Positions 21,307 to 21,395 of a stretch of 21,395 nt of DNA are shown piece after piece. Origin of the DNA: Emmonsiellopsis sp. PD_33 (lineage: Eukaryota > Ascomycota > Eurotiomycetes > Onygenales > Ajellomycetaceae); the NCBI GenBank assembly GCA_032988165.1, contig JANTQF010000481.1, positions 1-21,395 of the forward strand. The letters run 5' to 3'. Position numbers and translations under genes: made by a program. The number at the start of each line of letters is the position of its first letter. Within the stretch, counting starts at the first letter, position 1. Under the pieces are notes generated by a model, which saw nothing but the letters and a program-made list of their open reading frames with translations, was not told the origin of the DNA and ran no database searches.

Positions 21307-21395
21307 ATGTTGATTCCATCCCCTTCACCACCACGATCATCACCCACATTGCCTTTGGAGCTACTCCTACAGATTGCCGAATGCCTCCATTCCCC
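21307..21395 (+). CDS. 5' end of a possible F-box-like protein (partial, runs off the window)
   Basis: The ATG at 21307 sits in the good context ACAAAAATGT and opens a frame that runs to the window edge (29 full codons). After a Ser/Pro-rich start, the segment LPLELLLQIAECL matches the first helix of F-box and F-box-like domains, which usually reads LPxELLxxIxxxL. Filamentous fungi often have this motif at the N-terminus of F-box proteins that join SCF ubiquitin ligases, and also before ankyrin repeats. Only 30 residues are visible, so the family call is tentative. Confidence 0.5.
   Translation, partial: MLIPSPSPPRSSPTLPLELLLQIAECLHS

Noticed and set aside
1..21395. tRNA genes, CRISPR arrays, intact transposons or a secondary-metabolite cluster
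   Set aside because: No cloverleaf with A and B boxes, no regular spacer arrays, no transposase or reverse transcriptase motifs and no biosynthetic core enzyme were seen on either strand by eye.

Overview
This is a window of nuclear DNA from a filamentous ascomycete, most likely Eurotiales (an Aspergillus or Penicillium relative). The evidence is spliced genes with short introns (51 to 132 bp) bounded by GT and AG, intergenic regions of up to 3.6 kb, and proteins that I recognise as fungal regulators and housekeeping factors. The genus cannot be fixed from the sequence alone. I see no bacterial, viral or intact transposon sequence.

Layout from left to right. A Fkh1/Fkh2-type forkhead transcription factor with an FHA domain (minus, 115-2291, 3 exons). 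A 1.7 kb spacer with simple repeats. The ambient-pH regulator PacC (minus, 3968-6324, 3 exons). A 3.6 kb spacer shared by the divergent pacC and bck1 genes. The cell-wall-integrity MAP kinase kinase kinase Bck1/BckA (plus, 9936-14974, 2 exons). A 1.1 kb convergent AT-rich spacer. The Golgi tethering subunit Cog3 (minus, 16063-18693, 3 exons). A short divergent promoter. A mitochondrial RCC1-repeat protein of the Fmp25 type (plus, 19029-20801). Finally, the first 30 codons of a gene that may encode an F-box-like protein (plus, from 21307).

The genes do not form an operon or an obvious biosynthetic cluster. They are core regulators (cell cycle and morphogenesis, pH response, cell-wall stress) and organelle factors. 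The clearest unusual signal is in DNA upstream of pacC: nine copies of GCCAAG, an exact match to the known PacC binding hexamer, lie in 99 bp, all in one orientation and mostly 9-11 bp apart, 530 to 628 bp upstream of pacC's own start codon. This suggests strong cooperative autoregulation. The same spacer holds a degenerate ~117 bp tandem duplication rich in CTAAC, and the bck1 leader carries a chain of very short upstream ORFs, including a bare ATG-TAG and an ATGA-overlapping pair.

All exon boundaries were placed by eye from splice consensus, reading frame and family conservation. None has been tested against transcripts or database searches.
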